A stretch of 64,000 nucleotides of DNA, taken from Leucaena leucocephala. Lineage: Eukaryota; Streptophyta; Magnoliopsida; Fabales; Fabaceae. Positions 12,333 through 22,757 of the stretch are shown piece by piece. The stretch is taken from the NCBI GenBank assembly GCA_037074615.1, contig CM073554.1, positions 21,039,501 through 21,103,500 of the forward strand. Reading direction: 5' to 3'. The position numbers and the translations under genes were made by a program. Position 1 is the first letter of the stretch, and each line of letters starts with the position of its first letter. The notes beneath the pieces are model-generated. The model was not told the DNA's origin. It ran no database searches and worked only from the letters and a program-made list of their open reading frames with translations.

Positions 12333-14234
12333 CATTTTCATGCAATATCATATCTTTAATCGTTATCTTAGACTTTCCCTATCTAATAATGCCTATTTGT
12401 TTATGTAGGCACGGGATACTTCAATTGATGAGTCAATGGGCAGATGGCCCTGAATATGTAACACAATGTCCAATATTGCCGGGAGGAAAATACACTTACA
12501 AATTTAATGTAACAATGCAAGAAGGAACACTTTGGTGGCATGCTCACTCTTCCTTCCTTCGTGCTTGGATCTATGGAGCTCTTATAATTCGTCCTCGCTT
12601 GGGAAACTCTTACCCTTTCCCTACACCTTACCAAGAAGTCCCTTTAGTATTCGGTATATGCTCGTCTGCCTTATTTACTCTTCTAATATCTTATCTATAA
12701 GAGAGAGAAGATTTTTCTAATCTTATTTATTTAATATTTTTATTACAAAGTCATTTGTAGTGATGAGAAGGTTGATTCATTGCAGGGGAGTGGTGGAATG
12801 CTAATGTCGTGGAAGTTGAGGAGGAAGCATTAGAATTTGGTGGCTCTCCAAATATATCCGATGCTTTCACCATTAATGGCTTGCCCGGAGCTCTCTACAA
12901 TTGCTCTCAAAATCGTAAGCCAACCATTCAACCTTTATGAATGAATCCTATTAATTCATTAGAAGGAGCTAATATATGTTGCTTTTTGTGTTACCATGAT
13001 ATTAATTTTCATATATTAATACAGAGACATTCCGACTTGAGGTGAAACAAGGAGAGACATACTTGTTGCGCATTGTCAATGCTGCACTCAATGAACACCT
13101 CTTCTTCAAGATAGCAAGTCACAGCTTCACCGTCGTGGCCGTCGACGCCGCGTATACGAATCCCTACCATACCGATATCATCGTTATGTCGCCGGGCCAA
13201 ACAGTCGACGCCCTCTTCATTGCCAACCAAACGGTGGGCTCATACTACATGGCTGCCACTCCTTACCAAACCCTAAACGCCTCGGCGACTCCATTGGCTG
13301 ATACGACAACCACAGGCATTGTCGTTTACAACGGATCCTCCTCAACGACACCCCTAATGCCAACTCTACCTGCTCACAACGACACACAAACGGCGAATAA
13401 TTTCTACCTCAGCATCACAGGGTTAGTTGGTGCCCCTCACTGGGTCCCAGTTCCAGAAGTCGTGGACGAGCACATGTTCATCACCATTGGAATAGGCGTC
13501 GACTTCTGTACTCTACAAAATGACACGTGTCGGGGTCCAGCTGGTTTGCCATTGTCTGCGAGCATGAACAACGAATCGTTCGTGTTGCCTAAAGGACGAG
13601 GATTCTCTATGTTGGATGCATTCTACAGAAATGCTACTAATGGAGTTTACACCAGAGATTTTCCAGATCAGCCTCCTTTTGTGTTTGATTACACTGACCC
13701 CAGTCTTAACAGTAATCTAAGTATAGCCTTCGCTCCGAAATCGACGAAGGTGAAGACGTTGAAGTTCAACTCGACGGTGCAGATTGTATTTCAGAACACA
13801 GCCATACTTGCTCCAGAGAACCATCCTATACACATTCATGGATTCAATTTCCATATTTTGGCTCAAGGCACTGGCAATTACAACGCCTCAAGAGATGAAA
13901 CCAAGTTCAATCTTAAAGATCCTCAGATTCGTAACACTGTTGCTGTTCCATTTGCTGGTTGGTCCGTCATCAGATTCCAAGCAAATAATCCAGGTCTGAT
14001 CATCTCTGTGTTCAGATATATATTAGGTTTCTCTTTTTATCAAAATAGATTAAGCCAATCTAGACTCCTCTAATATTGTCCACTATATATATACGTGCAG
14101 GTGTATGGTTTGTGCACTGTCATATAGAGAATCACTTGCCTTGGGGGCTTACAATGGCTTTTGAGGTTGAGAATGGACCAACACCTGAAACTACACTTCC
14201 TCCGCCTCCACCTGATCTTCCTACTCAGTGCTAG
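11305..14234 (+). CDS. Laccase (multicopper oxidase), LAC7-like, second tandem copy
   Basis: Same function and exon structure as laccase 1. Exons: 11305-11409, 11913-12064, 12409-12653, 12786-12914, 13025-13993, 14101-14234; 577 aa. Exons 2, 3, 4 and 6 have exactly the same lengths as in copy 1, while exons 1 and 5 are 6 nt longer each. The signal peptide has an extra Ser run. Copper motifs are HWHGIL, WWHAHS, HPIHIHGFNF and HCHIENH with axial Leu. The motif-2 spacer residue (HAH) is the usual one, whereas copy 1 has HSH. The protein appears intact and functional. Substitutions cluster in surface loops, such as the stretch after ATPYQTLN, consistent with divergence after duplication. Confidence 0.92.
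13074..13094 (+). promoter_or_regulatory. Likely miR397 target site in laccase 2
   Basis: The site sits at the same codons as in copy 1 and differs from the perfect miR397a complement at three positions. One is at the miRNA 3' end, one is a G:U pair, and one is a mismatch before the centre. The core that pairs with the miRNA seed (CTGCACTCAATGA) is perfect. Cleavage is inferred. Confidence 0.6.
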
Positions 14235-15309
14235 CTCCTTCAATAATATACTTTTGTTGTTTAAAGAAAAATGAATAATAAATATTGTTTGTGTATTCAT
14301 TTGTATATTTGTAATGTGGGTTCCTAATTTAATTTCTTTGATTTGGGAAGAGATATATATATATATAGTCAGTGTAGTATATATTAATAAAGCCCAAGCT
14401 GTTAGCCATCTTGTTTCAACCATGCATTAACTGGTTCACATCATTGGAAGTAATATAATGTCTACTTGATCATTATCTTTATCTGCATGCTAGCTATATA
14501 TAATATATTATATTGTCTTGTTTGATTATCAATTAGTCAATTTATTTTGCTTCCATTAATAATTAAAATTATCTTCATGTTATACGTGGATTTTTATTTC
14601 CTATTTTTAAAATAATATATTAGCTGGAGACTTTTTCTTTCAAACGTTAGAGAGCTTCGGTAATCACAAATATTATATTAAAAAATAAAGTCAACATCAA
14701 GAAATTGATACGTACATTTTATTTAAAAAAAAAACCTCTAAACCATAATGTTTACAAATTCAAATAAGGCAACTTCAAACACATGCTGGTGTGAACTCTA
14801 TAGACAACCAAACGAGATGTCAAAGACCAAGATTCGTCGAATTATGTAGTAAATAATACAATTTTTAATTATGTCAGTAATTAAAATTAATTGTGTTTCG
14901 TGGAAAAATATTCTAGGGTTAAATTTTAATTTGATAGACGTACGTGTGCTATACACTGCCTAGCTTGCTCTTTTTTTTTTTCTTTTTCTTTTTTTGCAAT
15001 TTCAAACTTCAAGTTCCTTGAATTTGACGTTATTTGCTTCCTTCCTTAATCTCTTTCACGTTTGAATTTTTATACGCAAGTCACCTGCCGCCCTGAAGAA
15101 TGGTTAACTAATTAAGTTTTGGCCACTGAAAATATTTAGATTATTCTGACCATAGTTGCGTATAATGTGCAATCACCTTCCCTTATATTAATTTCCCTAT
15201 ATGTCTTATTTATAATGACCAGAGTAGAGTCTAATTTCCACAAATTTTGTTTATATATATACGTACGTTACATGTGGGTGTGTGTATCCAATCCATATAT
15301 AATCTCGGC

Positions 15310-15312
<3 letters not shown>

Positions 15313-15365
<53 letters not shown>
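15313..15365. repeat. (TA)n microsatellite
   Basis: An uninterrupted TA run of about 26 units. Shorter TA runs occur at 5423-5457, 12310-12332, 33826-33852 and 63500-63533, an ATT run at 5664-5692, a CA run near 40132-40150, and a GA run near 45112-45140. Confidence 0.95.
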
Positions 15366-15368
<3 letters not shown>

Positions 15369-15607
15369 GATTGTTGTGATAAGATCATGTATACGTCATA
15401 TAAAATGATATTATAATTTAGTAAAAAATGAGGGGCATTTTAAATACAGTAAATGTACACATATTCACACTGAAGTTCAAAACCTTGACTTTATATTAAA
15501 GTGGCCTAGAAATGAGTAATATATTTTTGTTGGTATAAGAATTTTTAGAAAAGGGTTAGGCTCACCCACGATCTAAGGATAGAATGAAGTCTCTCTTCTT
15601 TCTATAT

Positions 15608-15697
15608 GATATTAATATTAGGTAAGGTAAGTCGTCTATTACTCTCAGATATAAATTTAAATATTTAAAAATTAAGATATCTCTTTAAATAATATGA
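15608..15697 (+). repeat. Diverged dispersed repeat, copy A
   Basis: Begins GATATTAATATTAGGTAAGG and aligns over about 90 bases with copy B at 16894-16982. The shared words, in the same order, are TAATATTAGGTAAG, a GTYxxTTACT word, GxTATAAATxTA, and TTAAGATxTCTxxTTAAATA. Possibly fragments of one old transposable element. Confidence 0.5.
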
Positions 15698-16893
15698 TAA
15701 GATAAGATGAGTAATGTAATACTTAAGTTGAGGCCTTGGGCCTTAATCCTGAAGGTTATTTATTGTGTTACGAAAAGTATGTCCAAGTTCTGATTTTGGA
15801 CATTTATACTAATCCATATGCTTTAGTTTAGTTTCCATGAGGCCCCAGTCATGAAGAAGACATAATTAGAGCTTGAGCGTACTTCAAAACCAAAATGGAC
15901 AGCTTAAATTGAATTATCCATTATAGTTTTTTCCCCTTTAAATATAAGTGTCTTTCTATTGAAAATAATTATATCTAAAATAATATTAAATATTAAATAT
16001 AAGTATATCTTTCAATAAATATTTAAATATTAGTTTGTCACGTTGTTATGAGAAACTAATACATTTTTAATAAATCCAACTTCCATTAGTGTTATCTTGG
16101 ATAAACATTTTGAAGGCACTTCCTTAAAATAGAAAAAAGAGGGGAAATAGATGTGTGATTATTTTGGTTTTTTCATAAAATGTCAAAATTTATTAAAAAA
16201 ATGAAATGATATATAAAAGCGAAACACTATTAAAAAAACACAGAGCAAGTATAACATTTTTTTTAGTTATTCATTCGGTTCATCATAATTTTACTCCGAC
16301 TACATTTAAATCCGACTCGCGTCGCGCACCTGTCTATGGTGAGTGAGTCTCTCAACGGGAATTTTTTGTATACACCAAAGCTCAAACTTGAGATCTTATT
16401 TAAATAATATCAAACTAATTATCACTCAGATTAATCCCCAGCTGATAGAGCAAGTACAACATAAACCTAAAAATGACCAACAAAAACATGGGTAGATGAA
16501 AACAAAAATAGATAGACAGTGTAGTTCCAAAGAAGGCCTATGTGTGATTGAAGGCCCAAATTTTAGCCGACAAGTGAGAGATAGCCCAGAGCAATTGTCT
16601 CGTTCTTTTTGTTTTTGTTTATAAACCAGGGGATATCTTATTATGGATAGTTTAGAGAATAATATTTTCAAATCATAGAGATTATCAAAATATATTTTCC
16701 CTCTTCCAATAAAGCTCTTTTCCATGTGCATGGCTTGATTCAAATTCAAGACATCATGTTTAAATGAGCAAACTAACTACTAGTTTTACTAAATTTTGTT
16801 GGTAAATATTTGTACCTAGAAGAGAGTGCCCCACAAGTGTCTCTTTTAATATTTGAACTTAAGACTTAAAGAAATATAATAAATTGTTAACGC

Positions 16894-16982
16894 GATACTA
16901 ATATTAGGTAAGAAGAGTTGTCAATTACTTTTAGGTGTAAATCTAGATACCTAAGAGTTAAGATGTCTCCTTAAATATTATA
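16894..16982 (+). repeat. Diverged dispersed repeat, copy B
   Basis: Begins GATACTAATATTAGGTAAGA and is the direct-orientation partner of copy A at 15608-15697, about 1.29 kb apart. The element class is unknown. Confidence 0.5.
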
Positions 16983-17880
16983 ACTGAAATTATAATAAAA
17001 TGTTACCCTTCAAAATTTAAATATACTCTAAATAATTATATATTTTATCTTTTTATTAGTTAAATTTATAGTCGAAGGGTTAGCAGTAGATTTCTCCAAC
17101 AACTATATGAATGACTGCGTAAAGGCCGGACAATTTTTTGGGAGGGACCCAACAAACAATTTAGAGCTGTTCCCAAGAGTTAATGCCATCACGAGGTAAG
17201 AGAAGAACCCACGAACTTTGTTAAAAAAAGAAAGAAAAAAAGGACCCACGAATTCACAACGTCCACACCATTTTAGAGGTGTTGAAAGAGAAGCTAAAGC
17301 TTAAGCTATACTAGCAACAACATGAATTTTGATTATAATTTGTAACTAATGTCTTTGAAGTGAGGAACATAGACGTTGTATCACATACCTTGAAAGAGCT
17401 GAAACTGCATTATTTGGCATTCAGATTACTCTTAAATAAATTTTATAGATTAGATGTAAAATTGGGGTGAACTTTATATAAACAACCTCGTACAGTTAAA
17501 TTGAGTCAGCTCAATTCATGGTTACATTGTTCCATACAAATAATAAAATATATTATTGTACGAATGAAAATGAAGAAAAGGGGTCAAGCCGGTTGTTGTC
17601 GTCCTAAAATGAGATGGTAAGGACAGTGCAGAGAAATTGACAATCCGTCTTGGCAATGAGTTTGGCCCCTTGAAGCAATTCTAATCACAAATTCTTGAAA
17701 ATGAGATGAGGCTGATAAGTGGGGCCCTAACCACCTCAAATCCTTACCCACCACCTCACATATCTCAATCTCTTCCCTCTCTTACATCTGCACAAACAAA
17801 ATCCGATCAATCACTCAGAACCAGAACAAGCTCAAAAACTTCACCCAAAAAAAAATCCCAAAGAAGAAGAGGTTATAACT

Positions 17881-20155
17881 ATGGTTGCAGTAGCAGCGGC
17901 AACAGCATACTCACACTTAGTTTTCTCAAAATCAGTTTCTTCTTCTTCCTCCTCTGCTTCTCTCACTCGTCTCGGTCCCCTCCATTTATGCGTCTTCGAG
18001 CCAAAATTGGATCTTTCTGCTTGCAGTAGGAAAAGGCAAGTGGGTAGTGGGGGATTCAGATGTGCGTCGGTGGGGTCGGCGGCGGAAACGACGGCGGGGA
18101 CGAAGAAGAAGAGTGGGTATGAGATAGAGACGCTGACGGGGTGGCTGTTGAAGCAAGAGGTGGCAGGGGTGATTGATGCAGAACTGACGATAGTGCTGTC
18201 AAGCATATCAATGGCGTGTAAGCAAATAGCGTCTCTGGTTCAGAGAGCTAACATATCGAACCTCACAGGGGTTCAGGGAGCCACAAATATCCAAGGAGAA
18301 GATCAGAAGAAATTGGATGTCGTCTCCAACGAGGTTTGTAATTTCGGCGTTCCGCAAAAAAAAAAAACGATATTCTGGAAAAGGTCAAAAAGTACATATT
18401 CCGTTGCCGGGAATCGAACCCGGGTCTCTCGGGTGAGAGCCGAGTATCCTAACCAACTAGACTACAACGGATGGTTGATTTTGATTTCAATTTTATAATT
18501 TAATATATAATATTAAATAAATGAACAATCTGACAATCTAATGCATAGATTCTTTTTTGAAAATATTTTTTTTAATATATTTGACAAGACTTTTTAATTC
18601 AGTCACCAAAAATATTAAAATGAGTAATGTAGGGTGAATTTCGTATTTTAAACGGGAAATTAGTATGCTCATGAATTTGTTGAGAATAAAGTCATAGAAA
18701 CATAACAATTCAAGGATCAAATTCTGAGTTTACATAGAATAATGAAGATAAATTTAGGTTGTTTGAATATCTCAAATTATATATTGTCAATGTTGATAAT
18801 GAATGAAAATTTCAGGTATTCTCAAATTGCCTAAGATCAAGTGGGAGGACAGGAATAATAGCATCAGAGGAAGAGGATGTGCCAGTGGCAGTGGAAGAGA
18901 GCTATTCAGGAAACTACATTGTGGTCTTCGACCCTCTCGATGGTTCTTCCAACATTGATGCTGCTGTCTCTACCGGCTCCATCTTCGGTATCTACAGCCC
19001 CAACGACGAGTGCCTCGCCGACATCGAAGAAGACTCCACTGTTAGTTAACTAGAGCCTTAAGATTTTGAGTTAAACCCTTTAAATCAAGGGATATACACA
19101 CATGTATATAGTTCATTTGAGTTTGATTTGCAGCTAGACAAAGCAGAACAAAGGTGCGTAGTGAATGTGTGCCAACCAGGAAGCAACCTGCTAGCAGCAG
19201 GATACTGCATGTACTCAAGCTCCATCATCTTCGTCCTCACGTTGGGACAAGGAGTGTATGGCTTCACGTTGGACCCCATGTACGGAGAATTTGTTCTAAC
19301 ACAAGAGAAGATTCAAATCCCAAAAGCAGGCAAAATCTATGCGTTCAATGAAGGGAATTACCAGTTGTGGGATGACAAGTTGAAGAAGTACATAGATGAT
19401 CTTAAGGACCCAGGTCCTTCAGGGAAGCCCTATTCTGCAAGGTATATTGGGAGCTTGGTAGGGGACTTCCATAGGACACTGCTATATGGAGGGATCTATG
19501 GGTATCCAAGAGACAAGAAGAGCAAGAATGGGAAGCTGAGGCTTCTCTATGAGTGTGCTCCGATGAGCTTCATTGTAGAGCAAGCTGGTGGCAAAGGCTC
19601 TGATGGCCACCAGAGAATACTTGACATTCAACCCCACGAAGTAAGTTCTTTTTTCAGATTGTTTGATGAATGTTTTATAGCAAAATTAGAAGAGAATATG
19701 CTATTACATAAAAAAAAAACAAGGGAAAATGCTGAAAAAAAACCCTGTGCCCAAACCTATACATGAAATTTGTGTAAACTTTAAAGATTTAGGTATAACC
19801 TATTTTCAATAAGTATAACTCTTATTTAATAGTGTGTAACTCATCTTTAATTGTATGTAAAATTAGAATCATTTGCATATAGTTAAAGATGAGCTGCTCA
19901 AGGATTTGAAAGACAATTTTGGGTAATAAATTTTTTAATGAGAAGATTTTCAGCAATTTTTCATAAAAATATTTCATAATGTCCTTAGTATTTCAAGTCA
20001 AAATAAATGTTCTTCGTATGTTTGTTCTTGGTAAATGTAATGAAGTAAGTTCTTATTTATTTTACATTTTTCTTTTGGAACAGATCCATCAGCGTGTTCC
20101 ACTGTACATTGGGAGCGTAGAAGAGGTGGAGAAGGTGGAGAAGTATTTAGCTTAA
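17881..20155 (+). CDS. FBP: Chloroplast fructose-1,6-bisphosphatase (redox-regulated)
   Basis: Hydrolyses fructose 1,6-bisphosphate to fructose 6-phosphate in the stroma, an irreversible step of the Calvin-Benson cycle and starch synthesis. Exons: 17881-18333, 18816-19040, 19134-19640, 20084-20155; 418 aa, the normal size of the plastid enzyme. The N-terminal stretch of about 60-70 residues, rich in Ala and Ser, is a transit peptide. The FDPLDGSSNIDA metal-binding motif is followed by the regulatory loop found only in the plastid form, with three Cys (SPNDEC, EQRC, VVNVC) that thioredoxin f reduces in the light. The C terminus carries the LYECAPMSFIVEQAGGK segment and ends VEKYLA. Intron 2 splits the regulatory loop. 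A tRNA gene lies antisense in intron 1. Confidence 0.95.
18399..18471 (-). tRNA. trnE-CTC: tRNA-Glu (anticodon CTC)
   Basis: The 73-nt sequence on the minus strand folds as a tRNA. The acceptor arms are TCCGTTG and CAACGGA with an A discriminator. The anticodon arm is CTCGG-CTCTCAC-CCGAG with anticodon CTC, and the T arm contains GGGTTCGATTCCC. The A box (TAGTCTAGTTGG) and B box are intact. No intron is present and CCA is not encoded. A run of five T about 9 bases downstream on the minus strand can terminate Pol III. It lies wholly inside FBPase intron 1 on the opposite strand. Confidence 0.95.
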
Positions 20156-20897
20156 TCATATGTTGATCCAAAAAGGCACTTGTTTATCAAAGATTATATA
20201 TGCTGCTGAACCCAATCTTGTAAAGAAATATTCACTCAATAGTGTTTTTGAATGACAAATTCATATTTCTTCCTTATTTCATTCTTTAATTGGTCCCAGA
20301 AGAAACATTGGTCCAAGCTCGTATCTTTAGTTTGGTAAAATGATTCCGAATCTTTTATTTTTATTCTGGGTACAACTGCGTCTAAAAAAATTTCATCAGA
20401 ATCATGTAAATGGAATATCCAAAAAGCATATATCCCACCATAGAGTATCCACCACCATACTTATGTGCCTATTTGGATACAAAGTTAAAGGAATGTCACT
20501 GTCAACTGAACAATTTTAATATGTGTTGTAATCAACTTTTTTAGTTTCAAAATAGTATGTAAGATTCTTCCAAAGAATTGTGTACTTATTAAGGTATATT
20601 TTTTAAAAATGAAAACTGAATCAATATATTTCTAACTCAAAACTCTATGTACATACATTGAAACAAAATTATTTAGCCCCTGAAAAAAAACATTTAAAAT
20701 TGTGGAATATCCTTGATCTTAAAGTTTTGAAATATAACTCACCTCAACTTTTTAATTATAAAAGAAGTATATGAATAATAAAGAAATATGCCTTTCATCA
20801 TCAAGTGAGGCCGCCTGATCACCTGGATAACGGTTTAGCCATTACTACGAGGGAGAAACTAAACCAACATTTTGAATGAAGTTAAGGAATCCACTAC
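20156..20897. other. FBPase 3' flank and spacer
   Basis: Holds the probable FBPase 3' UTR in the first 100-150 bases, then AT-rich DNA without a recognisable gene, up to the edge of a gypsy-element remnant. Confidence 0.5.
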
Positions 20898-21007
20898 TGG
20901 TACAGAGTGATCCGAGAGAGAGTAGATCTGAAATGCACTTTATTCCACCACTGACTAGTTACACGTATGTACCCTTTTATACCACATCAGATACTAGTCC
21001 TGCCATA
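20898..21007 (-). repeat. 3' LTR of the gypsy remnant (about 110 bp)
   Basis: Read on the minus strand it follows a polypurine tract (21008-21024). It shares AGTATCTGATGTGGTAT near its start and a TCACTCT word near its end with the 5' LTR. Despite its length it has a TATA box (TATAAAAGG, 20973-20981) and a poly(A) signal (AATAAA within 20938-20944). Confidence 0.7.
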
Positions 21008-22332
21008 CCCCCCCCCCCCCTTCCACAAGGATTGAATGAGATGGAGGAGCTGTGAGAGGAAAATCCGGAAATTGCTGCTGAATGAACGTGAGATCCTCGC
21101 AAGTAGCATCTTCAGGCCGAGTGTGCTTCCAATGAAGCAGCACCTATAGCAGGTAGATGCTTACGTTTAGTGACCCTGCGACCAAGAAGTGCAAGAGGCT
21201 CCAAGGCAAACTGACCCTCGGCATAGGTCATAGGCAGAGTAGCAGTAACAGGAGTACCAGAGCTCACATCTTAAGAAGAGAAACGTGAAACACAGGGAAG
21301 ATACTTGTGTTTTCTGGAAGCTGCAACTCATATGCCACTTTCCCAATACGGGGTCCAAAGTAACGTGCAGCAAGTTTATTAAGGGCAGTTATTTAACAGG
21401 TTCCTCCTAAAGGGACGGAGCTTCAAATAAACCATATCTCCAACAAGGAACTCCCTCTCAGACCTGTGCTTGTTACTATGCTGCAACATGCGATGCTGGG
21501 CCTTATGCAAATGCTCCTTTAAGAGTTGAATATTCAGCTCTCTAGAAGTACAAACTCTGTCAACCATCTTAATATTGGAATCCCCAGTAACATAAGGCAA
21601 GTGTACTGGAGGTGGAATGCCAAACACAGCATCAAACGGCATACCAATGGCAGAATGAAAAGTGGACTTGTACCACCACTCAACTAAGGATAACCACTTC
21701 GTTCACTGTTTGGGAAAGTCGCCTGTCATATAACGCAAATAGTATTCAAGGCAGCGGTTAAGAACTTCCGTTTGAGGATGGTAGGCCGAAGAGTATTACA
21801 GCTGAACGCCATATAAGCTGAATAATTCTTTCCAAAACTTGCCACAAAAAATAGAATCACGGTCTGTTACTCTGGATTTGGGATATCCGTGAATCTTGGC
21901 CCCATTATCCATGAAGACCAAAGCAACATCTGCGGCAGTAAAGGGGTGCTTTAGGTACATAAAATGTGCTGCCTTACTGAGGCGATCAACAATAACTAAT
22001 ATAGTGGTTTTGGAGAATGATGGAGGGAAACCACTAATAAAATCCATGGATAACTCGGACCAAATGTGGTCAGGTATTGGAAGGGATTGCAGCGGACACG
22101 AAGCAATATGCTCAGGCTTGAACTGTTGACAAACGGGGCAAGCGCGCACGTGTTCACAAACATCACGTTCCATTCCCCTCCAATAAAAGATAGAAGACAA
22201 GCGCCTATAAGTTGGAGTAATTCCCGAATGACCACTTGGTGCATCAGCATGGAAGTGTTGCAATAATTCAGCCCGTAATTCATCATCAATCGTGCATTGG
22301 ACCGTGTCTCCGGCGCCATTGTGGCCGGAGTT

Positions 22333-22344
22333 GCTCAGATATCA
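22333..22344 (-). other. Primer-binding site (initiator tRNA-Met type)
   Basis: Minus-strand TGATATCTGAGC matches the usual plant PBS TGGTATCAGAGC at 10 of 12 positions. It sits three bases inside the 5' LTR. Confidence 0.55.
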
Positions 22345-22347
22345 GAT

Positions 22348-22409
22348 TGATATAGAGTGATACGAGAGAGAGAGAGAGAGATACCACATCAGATACTAAT
22401 CCTGTTATA
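22348..22409 (-). repeat. 5' LTR of the gypsy remnant, internally shortened
   Basis: It matches both ends of the 3' LTR but lacks about 50 bases of the middle, including the TATA and poly(A) signals. A GA microsatellite replaces them. Confidence 0.6.
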
Positions 22410-22757
22410 GAAGTGCTTGCACGTCCGTGTTACTAATGTCACATAACTACTAAATTTTTTTGATTATATAACGCCATGGAGTGCATATGAAATGCACCTC
22501 TTGTTTTTCTCATTATCCCTTCTTACCTCTCTATACAATAATTTATCTATTTCGGATAATCTAAAATACTGGTTGGCTAAGCCTGGTTACCATCAAAATA
22601 TAATTAATCTAAATTAGGCTAATCTCCTAAGCTGAGGTGTAAATGAGTTATCATAAACAAGAGCAACTGCAGGGAGCCCATCCTAGGGAACAATGAACAA
22701 ATGAATCTCCTGCAGGAAGCAGAGCTGCCAAGTCAGTCTGAGTTATTCTTTACATCT

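Larger units (their letters stand above)
10215..14850 (+). repeat. Tandem duplication unit, copy 2 (laccase 2 with flanks)
   Basis: Same organisation as copy 1 at 4470-9860. Noncoding similarity extends over 1 kb upstream of the ATG and about 600 bases past the stop codon. It is in direct orientation, so unequal crossing-over is the likely origin (inference). Confidence 0.75.
14235..17880. other. Intergenic DNA between laccase 2 and FBPase
   Basis: Up to about 14850 it is the duplicated 3' flank of laccase 2. The rest holds a long TA microsatellite, two copies of a diverged roughly 90-bp repeat, and the FBPase promoter and 5' UTR (the last few hundred bases, with CT-rich sequence just before the ATG). 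No other gene was recognised. Confidence 0.5.
20898..22409 (-). mobile_element. Internally deleted Ty3/gypsy retrotransposon with very short LTRs
   Basis: On the minus strand the order is 5' LTR (22409-22348), primer-binding site, a start codon with a MAPETRS-like gag beginning (22319), then directly the integrase zinc-binding region (HxxxxxGHxG and CPVCQQFK) and integrase core. The core has LSMDFISG (first Asp), TDRD (second Asp) and YHPQTEVLNRCLE (Glu). It is followed by the GDMVYLKL C-terminal region, a chromodomain-like end (ATCEDLTFIQQQFPDF), a polypurine tract and the 3' LTR. Protease, reverse transcriptase, RNase H and nearly all of gag are missing. Stops and frame changes (for example near 21715 and 21790) show it is dead. 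The chromovirus assignment is inference. Confidence 0.85.

Noticed and set aside
16426..16749. 107-codon minus-strand open frame
   Set aside because: No recognisable motif. It lies in repeat-like intergenic DNA and has no supporting gene structure.
17841..18206. 121-codon minus-strand open frame
   Set aside because: It is the reverse-strand shadow of FBPase exon 1.
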